Shown here: one piece after another, positions 47,218 to 54,352 of the stretch
How the letters are laid out: each line of letters begins with the position of its first letter
How positions within the stretch are numbered: position 1 is the first letter of the stretch
Assembly: GCF_006149005.1 (NCBI RefSeq)
Contig: NZ_VBSL01000003.1
Location: 372,001-436,000 of the forward strand
DNA length: 64,000 bases
Direction: 5' to 3'
Source of the DNA: Larkinella sp. C7
GTDB lineage: Bacteria; Bacteroidota; Bacteroidia; Cytophagales; Spirosomataceae
Made by a program: the position numbers and the translations under genes
Notes under the pieces: model-generated
Databases searched by the model: none
Told to the model about the DNA's origin: nothing
The model's input: the letters and a program-made list of their open reading frames with translations, nothing else

Positions 47218-47755
47218 TAACACAGCGTTCGTTTTTCAGGATGTCCAGATTGCCGTCTTCGACGCGCATCCGGGATTTTTCTTTGTTGAAGCTTTCCCTG
47301 AAATTCTCCTTGAGTTCTTTTCGTTTCATCGCTTCCATAAACCGCCGGATGTCTTCCGGATTTTCGAGCAGGAGGGGTGGCACTTCGGTCGGCTTGTTGT
47401 TGTCGTCGGTGGCAACCATCGTGATGTACGACGTATTGGTGTGTTTGACGGTTCCGATGCGGACGTTTTCGGCAATCACTTTGATGCCAATGACCATTGA
47501 CGTCCGGCCCACGTAATTGACCGATGCCATCAGCGAAACGAGTTCCCCCACTTCAACGGCCTGCTTGAAATCGACGCCATCCACCGAAACCGTCACGCAG
47601 TAAGCCCTCGAATGTTTGGAAGCGCAGGCAAAGGCCACTTTGTCCATCAGAGACAGCAGAATACCGCCGTGAATTTTACCACCGAAGTTGGCGTAGGAAG
47701 GAATCATCAGCTCAGTGAGCGTAGTGCGGGAGGAGTTGACGGATTTTGGAGCCAT
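47201..47755 (-). CDS. Acyl-CoA thioesterase, hotdog fold
   Basis: A 184-residue hotdog-fold thioesterase of the YciA/BFIT type, which hydrolyses acyl-CoA to free acid and CoA. Signatures are ELMIPSYANFGGKIHGGILLSLMDKVAFACASKHS (catalytic Asp region at GGxLLxxMD), VTVSVDGVDFKQAVEVGELV and VNYVGRTSMVIGIKV. A charged C-terminal extension (RKELKENFRESFNKEKSRMR) follows. The last residues, IKSYE, and the TGA stop are encoded by the right arm of the palindrome at 47200-47217, so the original C-terminus may have differed. It is divergent from the TonB-domain gene with only 41 bp between start codons. Confidence 0.92.
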   Translation of the reverse strand: MAPKSVNSSRTTLTELMIPSYANFGGKIHGGILLSLMDKVAFACASKHSRAYCVTVSVDGVDFKQAVEVGELVSLMASVNYVGRTSMVIGIKVIAENVRIGTVKHTNTSYITMVATDDNNKPTEVPPLLLENPEDIRRFMEAMKRKELKENFRESFNKEKSRMRVEDGNLDILKNERCVIKSYE

Positions 47756-47796
47756 TTTTGAGTATTTTGTGGCAAATTAACCGATATACGATAGCA

Positions 47797-48210
47797 ATGA
47801 AAAAATTGGTGCTGATTCTCGGATTTTGGGGGCTGATCGGAAGTGCGTATGGGCAGCAGCAAAGGGTGGAAGTCAAAATTAAGGATGCAAAAGACAGGAC
47901 ATTCGGGCCGGTTGAGACGAGTCCTGAGTATCCGGGAGGCATAGAGCCTTATTTTAGGAAAAATACACGGTATCCGCAGGAGGCTCGCCAAAACGGAATC
48001 AAAGGCCGCGTCCTGGTCAATTTCCTCATCGATTCGTTAGGTTCTATTCCGGATTCGAGTGTTCGGGTATTGAGAGGGATTGGCTACGGCTGTGACGAGG
48101 AAGCCGTCCGTTTGGTACGAAACATGGCGCGCTGGAAACCGGGAACCGTTCTGGGAAAACCCGTATCGATCAAGTATAACATTCCCGTGTTGTTTCCGCC
48201 AAAGCCCTAA
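47797..48210 (+). CDS. Energy transducer TonB C-terminal-domain protein
   Basis: A 137-residue exported protein with a signal peptide (MKKLVLILGFWGLIGSAYGQ) followed by a TonB C-terminal domain. PEYPGGIEPYFRKNTRYPQEARQNGIKGRVLVNFLID, CDEEAVRLVRNMARWKPGTV and a final beta strand VSIKYNIPVLFP are typical. It lacks the N-terminal membrane helix and proline-rich linker of a true TonB, so it is probably a secreted or periplasmic TonB-C-like protein rather than an energy transducer. Such short forms are common in Cytophagales. The ATG at 47797 was chosen for the signal peptide. Confidence 0.85.
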   Translation: MKKLVLILGFWGLIGSAYGQQQRVEVKIKDAKDRTFGPVETSPEYPGGIEPYFRKNTRYPQEARQNGIKGRVLVNFLIDSLGSIPDSSVRVLRGIGYGCDEEAVRLVRNMARWKPGTVLGKPVSIKYNIPVLFPPKP

Positions 48211-48245
48211 AAAAAGGCACCGCGTGGAAGCCGACGGTGCCTTTA
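48211..48245 (+). terminator. Intrinsic terminator after the TonB-domain gene
   Basis: AAAGGCACCG at 48213-48222 pairs with CGGTGCCTTT at 48235-48244 across a 12-nt loop, directly after the stop codon. The next gene is convergent, so it may work in both directions. Confidence 0.75.
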
Positions 48246-48278
48246 ACAAACCTAATCAAGAATCGCGTCAGTCGCTGT

Positions 48279-48605
48279 TTAGACGGAGAAGCTTTCTCCG
48301 CAACCGCAGGTCCGGCTGGCGTTGGGGTTTTTGAACTGGAATCCTTTGCCGTTCAGTCCGTCGGAAAAATCCAGCTCGGTGCCGGCCAGATAGAGCAAGC
48401 TCTTCCGGTCGACGTAAATTTTAATGCCTTTGTCTTCGACGATGTGGTCGTTGGGTTGCTGCGCCGTATCGAATTGCAGATCGTACATCAGACCGGAGCA
48501 GCCCCCGCCCTGCACCGCCACGCGGATGGCATAGTTATCGTTCAGGCCATCTTTCTGGCGGAGTTCAACAATTTTATCTTTGGCTTTATCAGTTACCGAA
48601 ACCAT
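48279..48605 (-). CDS. A-type iron-sulfur cluster carrier (IscA/SufA/ErpA-like)
   Basis: A 108-residue HesB-like A-type carrier that receives and delivers Fe-S clusters during maturation of iron-sulfur proteins. The three conserved cysteines are C36 in VQGGGCSGLMY and C100/C102 in TCGCGESF near the C-terminus. Length and spacing fit the family. No suf or isc genes are adjacent. The gene is transcribed away from the decamer inverted repeat at 48671-48774, which lies upstream of its start. Confidence 0.95.
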   Translation of the reverse strand: MVSVTDKAKDKIVELRQKDGLNDNYAIRVAVQGGGCSGLMYDLQFDTAQQPNDHIVEDKGIKIYVDRKSLLYLAGTELDFSDGLNGKGFQFKNPNASRTCGCGESFSV

Positions 48606-48670
48606 AATCTTACGGAGTAGTTGGACGCTAAGGTAAAAACCGTGTACGGAAAAGAAAAGTTTCTCTTCAA

Positions 48671-48774
48671 TTCTCTGATTACCTCTGATGTTCTCTGATA
48701 AACTCTGTGGAATAACTTTTAACTTGGGGCGAGTTGTTACACAGAGCTAATCAGAGAACATCAGAGGTAATCAG
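48671..48774. repeat. Decamer-based inverted repeat, compact form
   Basis: The left arm 48671-48716 and the right arm 48733-48774 are imperfect reverse complements around a 16-nt loop. The right arm reads TTGTTACACAGAGCTAATCA, then AGAGAACATC and AGAGGTAATC units, that is, 10-bp units built on AATCAGAG. The arms match those flanking the GxxExxY fragment at 54353-54688. It occupies the divergent gap between the Fe-S carrier and epimerase genes and ends 3 bp before the epimerase ATG. Confidence 0.88.
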
Positions 48775-48777
48775 GGC

Positions 48778-49185
48778 ATGTTGACGAATGTAGAGCATAT
48801 CGGGATTGCGGTGAAGAGCCTGACGGCTTCCAATGCCTTGTTTACGAAGTTGTTGGGCAAAAAACCGTATAAGGCCGAAGCCGTGGAGTCGGAGGGGGTG
48901 ACGACCTCGTTTTTCAAAGTAAACCAGACCAAGATCGAACTCCTGGAAGCCACCCGCCCCGACAGCCCGATTGCGAAGTTTCTGGAAAAAAAGGGCGAAG
49001 GCATCCACCACATCGCTTTCGAAGTCTCGGACATTTACGCCGAAATTGAGCGACTGAAAACCGAAGGATTTACGCCCCTGAACGAAACCCCCAAACGGGG
49101 TGCCGACAACAAGCTGGTTTGCTTCCTGCACCCGAAAGAAACGAACGGCGTGTTGGTGGAGTTGTGTCAGGAAGTGAAAGAGTGA
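48778..49185 (+). CDS. mce: Methylmalonyl-CoA epimerase
   Basis: A 135-residue vicinal-oxygen-chelate (glyoxalase-fold) enzyme that interconverts R- and S-methylmalonyl-CoA in propionate metabolism. Metal-ligand positions are visible: H7 in VEHIGIAV, the histidines in GEGIHHIAFEV, and the glutamate in NGVLVELCQ. The middle motifs SEGVTTSFFKVNQTKIELLE and TPKRGADNKLVCFLHP match the family. It starts 3 bp after the decamer inverted repeat, so its promoter or leader must run through that repeat. Confidence 0.94.
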   Translation: MLTNVEHIGIAVKSLTASNALFTKLLGKKPYKAEAVESEGVTTSFFKVNQTKIELLEATRPDSPIAKFLEKKGEGIHHIAFEVSDIYAEIERLKTEGFTPLNETPKRGADNKLVCFLHPKETNGVLVELCQEVKE

Positions 49186-49198
49186 AGAAAAAATACAG

Positions 49199-49264
49199 CC
49201 CATGACTTCAGTCGTGGGTGTAGACCAAAATCAACCCGTTCAATAAAAACCGTTTCAACGGTTT
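49199..49264. repeat. REP-like pair of hairpins with TTCA loops
   Basis: CCCATGAC-TTCA-GTCGTGGG (49199-49218) and AAACCGT-TTCA-ACGGTTT (49247-49264) form two hairpins with the same tetraloop, 28 bp apart. The whole fits a REP-like element as mobilised by RAYT (IS200-like) transposases. It lies between the epimerase stop and the ATPase start (49278). The presence of a RAYT gene elsewhere cannot be checked here. Confidence 0.65.
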
Positions 49265-49277
49265 AGCTCATACGAAT

Positions 49278-50396
49278 ATGCTAAAGCGCGTTTCTATCCA
49301 GAATTTCAAAAGCCTGAAAGACGTTACGCTCGATCTTCAGAAAGTTAATCTGTTGATTGGCCCGAATAATTCGGGGAAGACGAATTTTTTGAAGGCCCTG
49401 GAGTTTTTTTCACTCGGCGGTTTAGGTTCTCAAAAGATCACAGAATTAGAGTCTGTTTCGTATAAACATAAGAGGGTAAATATAAAATATGAATTCGTTT
49501 TTGTTCCTAACCCAGATGAGTATATGGCCCAGACTTATGGAAAGGAAGGGAGAGAAAAATATCATTATGTTCAGGTTTTAGAAGTAAAAGTTGGTGATGA
49601 CTTTATTTATGTAGACCCAAAAAATGACGATTGGTTTGTTGATGAGCACGATGAGAAATCAGATATTCAAACTTTTGGAGGGGATAGAAGGGAATTCTTT
49701 GACTATATGTCAACTAAAGTTTTTAGGCCAGATCCGTTAAAGCTTGTCCAGCCAGTTAAATTTTCAGCAGATGAAGTTCATTTATTAGCTGATTGCTCCA
49801 ATCTTATTTCTTTTTATTTCTATCTGGAAAATAATCTAAAAAAGGTCGCAAAGAATATTCAAGGTGATTTGTCAAAATGCATTCCTGAAATTTCATATTT
49901 CACGACACCTCCAGTAAAGACAGGTAACGAAAGTTTAATTGGACTTAGATTTTTTGATAAAGAGGAAAATGGCTTTTGGGCAAATGAGGTCTCGGAAGGA
50001 GTTCTTTATTTTCTTGCCTTGCTCTGTATTATTCATCAACCCAATCCACCCAAACTTCTCCTCCTCGAAGAACCCGAAAAAGGTATTCACCCGCGTCGGA
50101 TTCATGAAATCATGAATTTCATTTTTCGTTTGGCTGATGAAAAAGACATTCAGATTATTCTGACAACGCATAACGAAAATGTATTGAACGAATTTACATC
50201 TATGCCCGAAGCGGTTTTTGTCTTTAATAAAGATGAAGAAGGAGCAACGTATGTCCACAATTTAAAAAGTGATATTATTGATCCTTCGCATGAGCGTAGT
50301 AGACAAGAAGGATTAGAAGAAATCGATTTTACAGATGATCTAGGCAAAAACTGGATGTATGGATTATTAGGAGGAGTTCCCACCGAAGAACTATGA
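49278..50396 (+). CDS. AAA family (OLD/SMC-like, AAA_21) ATPase of a putative defence pair
   Basis: A 372-residue ABC/SMC-like ATPase. Walker A is GPNNSGKT at 28-35, the signature-like VSEGVLYFLALLC is at 238-250, Walker B LLLLEEPE at 260-267 with a downstream HPRR, and the switch histidine is in TTHN (298). The insert between the ATPase halves is AT-rich and poorly conserved. Codon and base composition clearly differ from the neighbours, suggesting recent acquisition. Its stop overlaps the next start by 4 bp (ATGA). ATPases of this kind work with TOPRIM-type nucleases in OLD, Gabija and PARIS-like anti-phage systems. That role is inferred here from the partner gene. Confidence 0.85.
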   Translation: MLKRVSIQNFKSLKDVTLDLQKVNLLIGPNNSGKTNFLKALEFFSLGGLGSQKITELESVSYKHKRVNIKYEFVFVPNPDEYMAQTYGKEGREKYHYVQVLEVKVGDDFIYVDPKNDDWFVDEHDEKSDIQTFGGDRREFFDYMSTKVFRPDPLKLVQPVKFSADEVHLLADCSNLISFYFYLENNLKKVAKNIQGDLSKCIPEISYFTTPPVKTGNESLIGLRFFDKEENGFWANEVSEGVLYFLALLCIIHQPNPPKLLLLEEPEKGIHPRRIHEIMNFIFRLADEKDIQIILTTHNENVLNEFTSMPEAVFVFNKDEEGATYVHNLKSDIIDPSHERSRQEGLEEIDFTDDLGKNWMYGLLGGVPTEEL

Positions 50397-51016
50397 AATC
50401 ACTAAAGTATGCTTTGATCGCTGAGGGATATTCCGAATACAAGTTTATTCCGGTTTACCTCCAGCGCATGACTTCGTCACTTGGATTGCAAGTTAAAAGA
50501 AGTAAAATTGACCTGCTGAAAAAACAACCAAGTAAATCCAAAGTCTATACCGAAGCTGCCAAGTTAGGGCAAAGTGCTTTTCAGGATGGTGCTGTTTTGT
50601 GCTTAATTGGCGTTGATTTAGACCGACCCGATCAGACACCCGAACAAAGCGATCATACAGCAGAGTTAAAAAAACTTGAGAATGCCGTTAAGTCAATCTT
50701 GAAGAAATACGGTCACCAGATTAAGCTTTATGTGCCTATTCAGGCAATCGAACATTGGTTGGCTTATCAAAAATACAGACTGGATGCTGGAAAAAGACCT
50801 GCCAATAATAGTCTTGAAAAAAGACATCAGGATGATTTAAAGGCGTTTGTTTATGGAGACAAGAAAGCAAAACAATGGAAAATAGAGGAAGTCGCGCAGA
50901 CCGTTGCTGAAAAAGCCGATTTCGACGAACTCGCGAAACAATCCCGTTCGTTTGACCATTTTCATAAACAAATCGTTACTTTTCTGGCGTCGTACAACAA
51001 CACCACAAAACCATGA
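50393..51016 (+). CDS. DUF4276-like TOPRIM-fold protein, partner of the AAA ATPase
   Basis: A 207-residue protein. TOPRIM-like acidic positions are E11 and E15 in IAEGYSEYKFI and the DxD at D75/D77 in LIGVDLDRPD, followed by E120 in IQAIEHWLAY. This pattern matches DUF4276 proteins that usually follow AAA_21 ATPases. The likely role is metal-dependent nucleic acid cleavage controlled by the ATPase (inference). The first half is AT-rich like the ATPase gene; the last 100 bp approach local composition. The stop overlaps the start of the cystathionine beta-synthase gene by 4 bp. The tail NNTTKP looks like read-through of a former leader. Confidence 0.75.
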   Translation: MKSLKYALIAEGYSEYKFIPVYLQRMTSSLGLQVKRSKIDLLKKQPSKSKVYTEAAKLGQSAFQDGAVLCLIGVDLDRPDQTPEQSDHTAELKKLENAVKSILKKYGHQIKLYVPIQAIEHWLAYQKYRLDAGKRPANNSLEKRHQDDLKAFVYGDKKAKQWKIEEVAQTVAEKADFDELAKQSRSFDHFHKQIVTFLASYNNTTKP

Positions 51017-52389
51017 AATACTACAACTCCATCATAGATACCATCGGCGACACGCCCCTGGTGAAGCTGAATAAGGTGACCAAAGGCATCCGGGGGACGG
51101 TTCTGGCGAAAGTCGAGTATTTCAATCCCGGCAACTCGGTGAAAGACCGCATCGCCGTTCGGATGATCGAGGACGCGGAGAAGGCCGGAATCATCCAGCC
51201 GGGCGGCACCATCATCGAAGGCACGAGCGGTAATACCGGTTTCGGGCTGGCGCTGGCGGCCATTGCGAAGGGCTATAAGTGCATTTTCACGATGGCCGAT
51301 AAACAGTCGAAGGAGAAAATCGACATTCTGCGGGCGGTGGGCGCCGATGTGGTGGTGTGCCCGACCAACGTGGAGCCCGACGATCCGCGCTCGTACTACT
51401 CCGTGGCCAAACGCCTGAACCGCGAAATTCCGAACTCGATTTACCCCAACCAATACGACAACCTCTCGAACACGGCGGCCCATTACGACACCACCGGTCC
51501 CGAAATCTGGCGCGATACCGAAGGCAAAATCACACACTTTGCCGCGGGCGTCGGAACGGGCGGTACGATTTGCGGAACCGCCAAATTTCTGAAAGAACAG
51601 AATCCGAATGTGGTGACCGTCGGCATCGATACCTACGGCTCGGTGTTCAAAAAATACAAGGAAACCGGCATTTTCGACCAGCGCGAGGTGTATCCGTATC
51701 TGACGGAAGGCATCGGCGAGGACATTTTGCCGCAAAACGTCGATTTCAGCCTGATCGACCATTTCGTGAAAGTGACCGACAAAGACGCGGCCATTATGGC
51801 CCGGCGGTTGTCGAAGGAGGAAGGGCTTTTTGTTGGCTGGTCGACCGGTTCGGCGGTGCACGGGGCATTGGAATGGGCGCGGGAACACCTGACCGACGAC
51901 GATGTGCTGATTATTCTGCTGCCCGACCACGGCACGCGCTACCTCGGCAAAATCTACAACGATACCTGGATGAAGGACCACGGTTTTCTGGAATCCCGTG
52001 AGTTTTCGACGGCCCGCGACATTGTCCGCAGCAAAAACGGAAAGGGCGTGTTGACGACCGTCGACCGGGAATTGAAAGTGGGCGACGCCATCCGGCTGTT
52101 GAACCAACACAGCATTTCGCAGATTCCGGTGACGGAAACCAACGGCGACATCGTCGGCAGCCTCACCGACTCGACCATTCTGAGCAAACTCATTGAAGAC
52201 CCCGCCGTGAAAGACCTCACTGTCGGCGAGGTGATGGACAAACCGTTCAAGTTTGTGGCGCTCGACAACACCGTCGATGTGCTGTCGTCACTCATTGACC
52301 GCGACAACAAGGCGTTGCTGGTGCGTGACGAAAACCAGCAGGTTCACATCATCACGCAGGCGGATTTGCTGGCAGCGATCACCAATTGA
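51013..52389 (+). CDS. cbs: Cystathionine beta-synthase
   Basis: A 458-residue PLP enzyme. The catalytic domain (about 1-325) has GDTPLVKLNKV, the PLP lysine in NPGNSVKDRIA (about K43), the substrate loop EGTSGNTGFGLA, and VGTGGTICGTAKFL. Two CBS domains follow (STARDIVRSKNGKGVLTTVD and VGEVMDKPFKFVALDN). With the CBS pair present, condensation of serine and homocysteine to cystathionine is the best call; a cysteine synthase role is the alternative. The start codon overlaps the DUF4276 gene by 4 bp. It is normally a housekeeping gene, so the overlap is probably secondary to insertion of the upstream pair. Confidence 0.92.
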   Translation: MKYYNSIIDTIGDTPLVKLNKVTKGIRGTVLAKVEYFNPGNSVKDRIAVRMIEDAEKAGIIQPGGTIIEGTSGNTGFGLALAAIAKGYKCIFTMADKQSKEKIDILRAVGADVVVCPTNVEPDDPRSYYSVAKRLNREIPNSIYPNQYDNLSNTAAHYDTTGPEIWRDTEGKITHFAAGVGTGGTICGTAKFLKEQNPNVVTVGIDTYGSVFKKYKETGIFDQREVYPYLTEGIGEDILPQNVDFSLIDHFVKVTDKDAAIMARRLSKEEGLFVGWSTGSAVHGALEWAREHLTDDDVLIILLPDHGTRYLGKIYNDTWMKDHGFLESREFSTARDIVRSKNGKGVLTTVDRELKVGDAIRLLNQHSISQIPVTETNGDIVGSLTDSTILSKLIEDPAVKDLTVGEVMDKPFKFVALDNTVDVLSSLIDRDNKALLVRDENQQVHIITQADLLAAITN

Positions 52390-52423
52390 ACGATGAGTTA
52401 TGAATGATGAACGATGGATGGAG
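52389..52423 (+). repeat. Half element of heptad repeats at the cbs/isomerase junction
   Basis: Directly after the cbs stop the sequence runs as 7-bp units: AACGATG, AGTTATG, AATGATG, AACGATG, GATGGAG. No inverted arm is present. The repeat supplies two possible ATG starts of the next gene (52400, 52418). Confidence 0.6.
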
Positions 52424-53329
52424 AAGCCGCAATCGGGGCGCAGAAATTTTCTCAAAACCGCCGTTGTGGGTCTGCCGCTTCTGGTTGGTGAAGCACCTCT
52501 GGCAACTCCTTTGGTAGCGGGCACACCGGAACGGGTTCGACTCAGTTGCAATCTCTACTCGTTCAATGAGCCGCTGATGAGCGGGCAGATGACGCTGGAA
52601 CAGGTGCTGACTTTTTGTGCGGAACTGGGCTTCGACGCGGTTGATCCGACTGCCTATTACTTCCCCGGCTACCCGGCTTTACCAGACGATAGTTATCTTT
52701 ACGAGATCAAGCGAAAAGCGTTTCGGCTGGGCCTCGACATCAGCGGGACCGGTGTTCGGAACGACTTTACCTTACCCGATCCAACCCGCCGGAAAGCCGA
52801 AATCGAGCTGGTCAAAAAATGGGTGGGCTTTGCCGCCCGGTTCGGCGCGCCCGTCTTGCGGGTTTTCTCGGGAGTTGGCAAGGAACTCAAAGCCGGGTAT
52901 AACCGCGAGGAAGTCACGACCTGGGTTGTGGACGCGCTTCAGGAATGTGTCGAGTTTGCATCCCGGCAGGGCATAATCATTGTCCTGCAAAATCATGCGG
53001 ATTTTATTCAGACAGCGGATCATGTTCTCGACATCGTCAAACGGGTGAACTCGGACTGGCTGGCGGTTAATCTGGATATTGGCAGCTTTAAAATCGGTGA
53101 TCCGTATGCGCAGATTGCCAGTGTCGCACCCCATGCGGCAACGTGGCAGATCAAGGAAAACCTGTTTGTCAACGGACAGGAAACCGTGACTGACTTGTCC
53201 AAAATCATGCAGATTGTCCGACAATCGGGCTACCGGGGCTATCTCCCCATCGAAACACTAGGCAAAAGCGACCCCCGAACGAAAGTCCCCGTCTTTTACG
53301 AAAAAGTTAAAAAAGCCCTCAAGAGTTAA
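52400..53329 (+). CDS. Exported sugar phosphate isomerase/epimerase-like TIM-barrel protein
   Basis: A 309-residue xylose-isomerase-like TIM barrel (AP endonuclease 2 superfamily). The N-terminus has a twin-arginine-like signal, SGRRNFLKTAVVGLPLL. Barrel motifs are LEQVLTFCAELGFDAVDPT, PVLRVFSGVG, GIIIVLQNHADFIQTADHVLDIV, WLAVNLDIGSF, and WQIKENLF with GYRGYLPIETLG. In this fold the metal ligands are Glu/Asp/His residues on these strands. The substrate is unknown. The start may be 52400 or 52418 (MEKPQSGRRNF); both ATGs lie in the heptad repeat. The stop TAA is the first TAA of the palindrome at 53323. Confidence 0.82.
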   Translation: MNDERWMEKPQSGRRNFLKTAVVGLPLLVGEAPLATPLVAGTPERVRLSCNLYSFNEPLMSGQMTLEQVLTFCAELGFDAVDPTAYYFPGYPALPDDSYLYEIKRKAFRLGLDISGTGVRNDFTLPDPTRRKAEIELVKKWVGFAARFGAPVLRVFSGVGKELKAGYNREEVTTWVVDALQECVEFASRQGIIIVLQNHADFIQTADHVLDIVKRVNSDWLAVNLDIGSFKIGDPYAQIASVAPHAATWQIKENLFVNGQETVTDLSKIMQIVRQSGYRGYLPIETLGKSDPRTKVPVFYEKVKKALKS

Positions 53330-53416
53330 GAGTGATGAGTTAAGAATTACAACAAGACTGGCTTAAATCATGCGTCAGCCAACTCTTAACTCATCACTCT
53401 TAATTCTTAACTCATC
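53323..53416. repeat. Heptad-based palindrome with CATGCGTCAGCCA core
   Basis: The left arm 53323-53348 (units GAGTTAA, GAGTGAT, GAGTTAA, GAATT) matches the complement of 53381-53406 in about 24 of 26 positions. The right side continues with further units to 53416. The core CATGCGTCAGCCA is at 53369-53381. The stop of the isomerase-like gene (53327-53329) and of rsgA (53412-53414, minus strand) both lie inside the element. A two-way terminator role is likely. Confidence 0.9.
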
Positions 53417-54338
53417 TTCGGTTGTCATCTCCCGAAACCATCCCCAGGTAGCTCCAGTAGCGGCTTTCGGCAATTTCTTCGGTACCGACGGCTGCCTTGA
53501 TGGCGCAACCCGGTTCGTTGATGTGCAGGCAGTTGTGAAACCGGCACTGATTCAGGCGGTCGCGCATTTCGGGGAAATAGTGGCTGATTTCTTCTTTCGC
53601 CATATCGGCCAATCCCAACTCCTTGATACCGGGCGTGTCGATGATGTAGGTGTCGGGCGCAATCTCGAACATCTCGGCGAAGGTTGTGGTGTGAACGCCC
53701 TTGTTGGCAAAAGTCGACACCTCGCTGGTACGGAGGTGCAGGTCGGGGGCGACGGCATTGACCAAAGAGGATTTTCCAACGCCCGAATGACCCGCCAGCA
53801 GGCTGATTTTCTGGTTCAGCAGATGCCGGAACACGTCGACGTTTTCGCCTTCGGTGGCCGAAGTTTCCAGACAGCGATAGCCAATGTTTTCGTATAAGTC
53901 GATGATTTCGCGCTGGTAGTCCAGGGCCTCGTCTTTCAGAATATCAGCTTTGTTGAAAACCAGCGTGGTCGGAATGCGGAACGATTCGGAGGTGACCAGA
54001 AACCGGTCGATGAAACCCAGCGACGTTCGGGGAAAGGCCAGCGTGACGATCAAAACCGCCTGATCGAGGTTGGCGGCCAGAATGTGTCCGTGGCCGGTTT
54101 TGTGGACGGATTTACGGATGATGTAATTGTCGCGGGGCTCGATGTCGGTGATGACCACGGTATTTTCGAGTTCATCTTCCAGGTCGAAGCGCACGCGGTC
54201 GCCCACGGCAATCGGATTAGTGACCTTCAGGCCCTGAATCTTGAATTTGCCTTTCAGCCGGGCGCGGTAGATGTGTCCGTCGTTGTTGCGGACTTCGTAC
54301 CAGGAGCCGGTGGAGCGTAGGATTAAGCCGTTTTGCAA
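53412..54338 (-). CDS. rsgA: Ribosome small subunit-dependent GTPase A
   Basis: A 308-residue circularly permuted GTPase that acts late in 30S assembly. An N-terminal OB fold (LILRSTGSWYEVRNNDGHIYRARLKGKFK) is followed by the permuted G motifs: G4 in LVFNKADIL, then G1 in LLAGHSGVGKSSLVNA, then G3 in IIDTPGIKELG. A zinc-binding tail carries CRFHNCLHINEPGCAIK. The start is TTG at 54338; no ATG is available, and the decamer inverted repeat begins only 14 bp upstream. The stop TGA lies in the heptad palindrome. Both ends of this gene are therefore bordered by repeat elements. Confidence 0.95.
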   Translation of the reverse strand: MQNGLILRSTGSWYEVRNNDGHIYRARLKGKFKIQGLKVTNPIAVGDRVRFDLEDELENTVVITDIEPRDNYIIRKSVHKTGHGHILAANLDQAVLIVTLAFPRTSLGFIDRFLVTSESFRIPTTLVFNKADILKDEALDYQREIIDLYENIGYRCLETSATEGENVDVFRHLLNQKISLLAGHSGVGKSSLVNAVAPDLHLRTSEVSTFANKGVHTTTFAEMFEIAPDTYIIDTPGIKELGLADMAKEEISHYFPEMRDRLNQCRFHNCLHINEPGCAIKAAVGTEEIAESRYWSYLGMVSGDDNRR

Positions 54339-54352
54339 GGTTATTTTTGGAA

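Noticed and set aside
49278-51016. Complete Gabija or PARIS system
   Set aside because: GajA carries its TOPRIM in the same chain and PARIS uses a DUF4435 partner; here the partner looks like DUF4276, so neither name fits.
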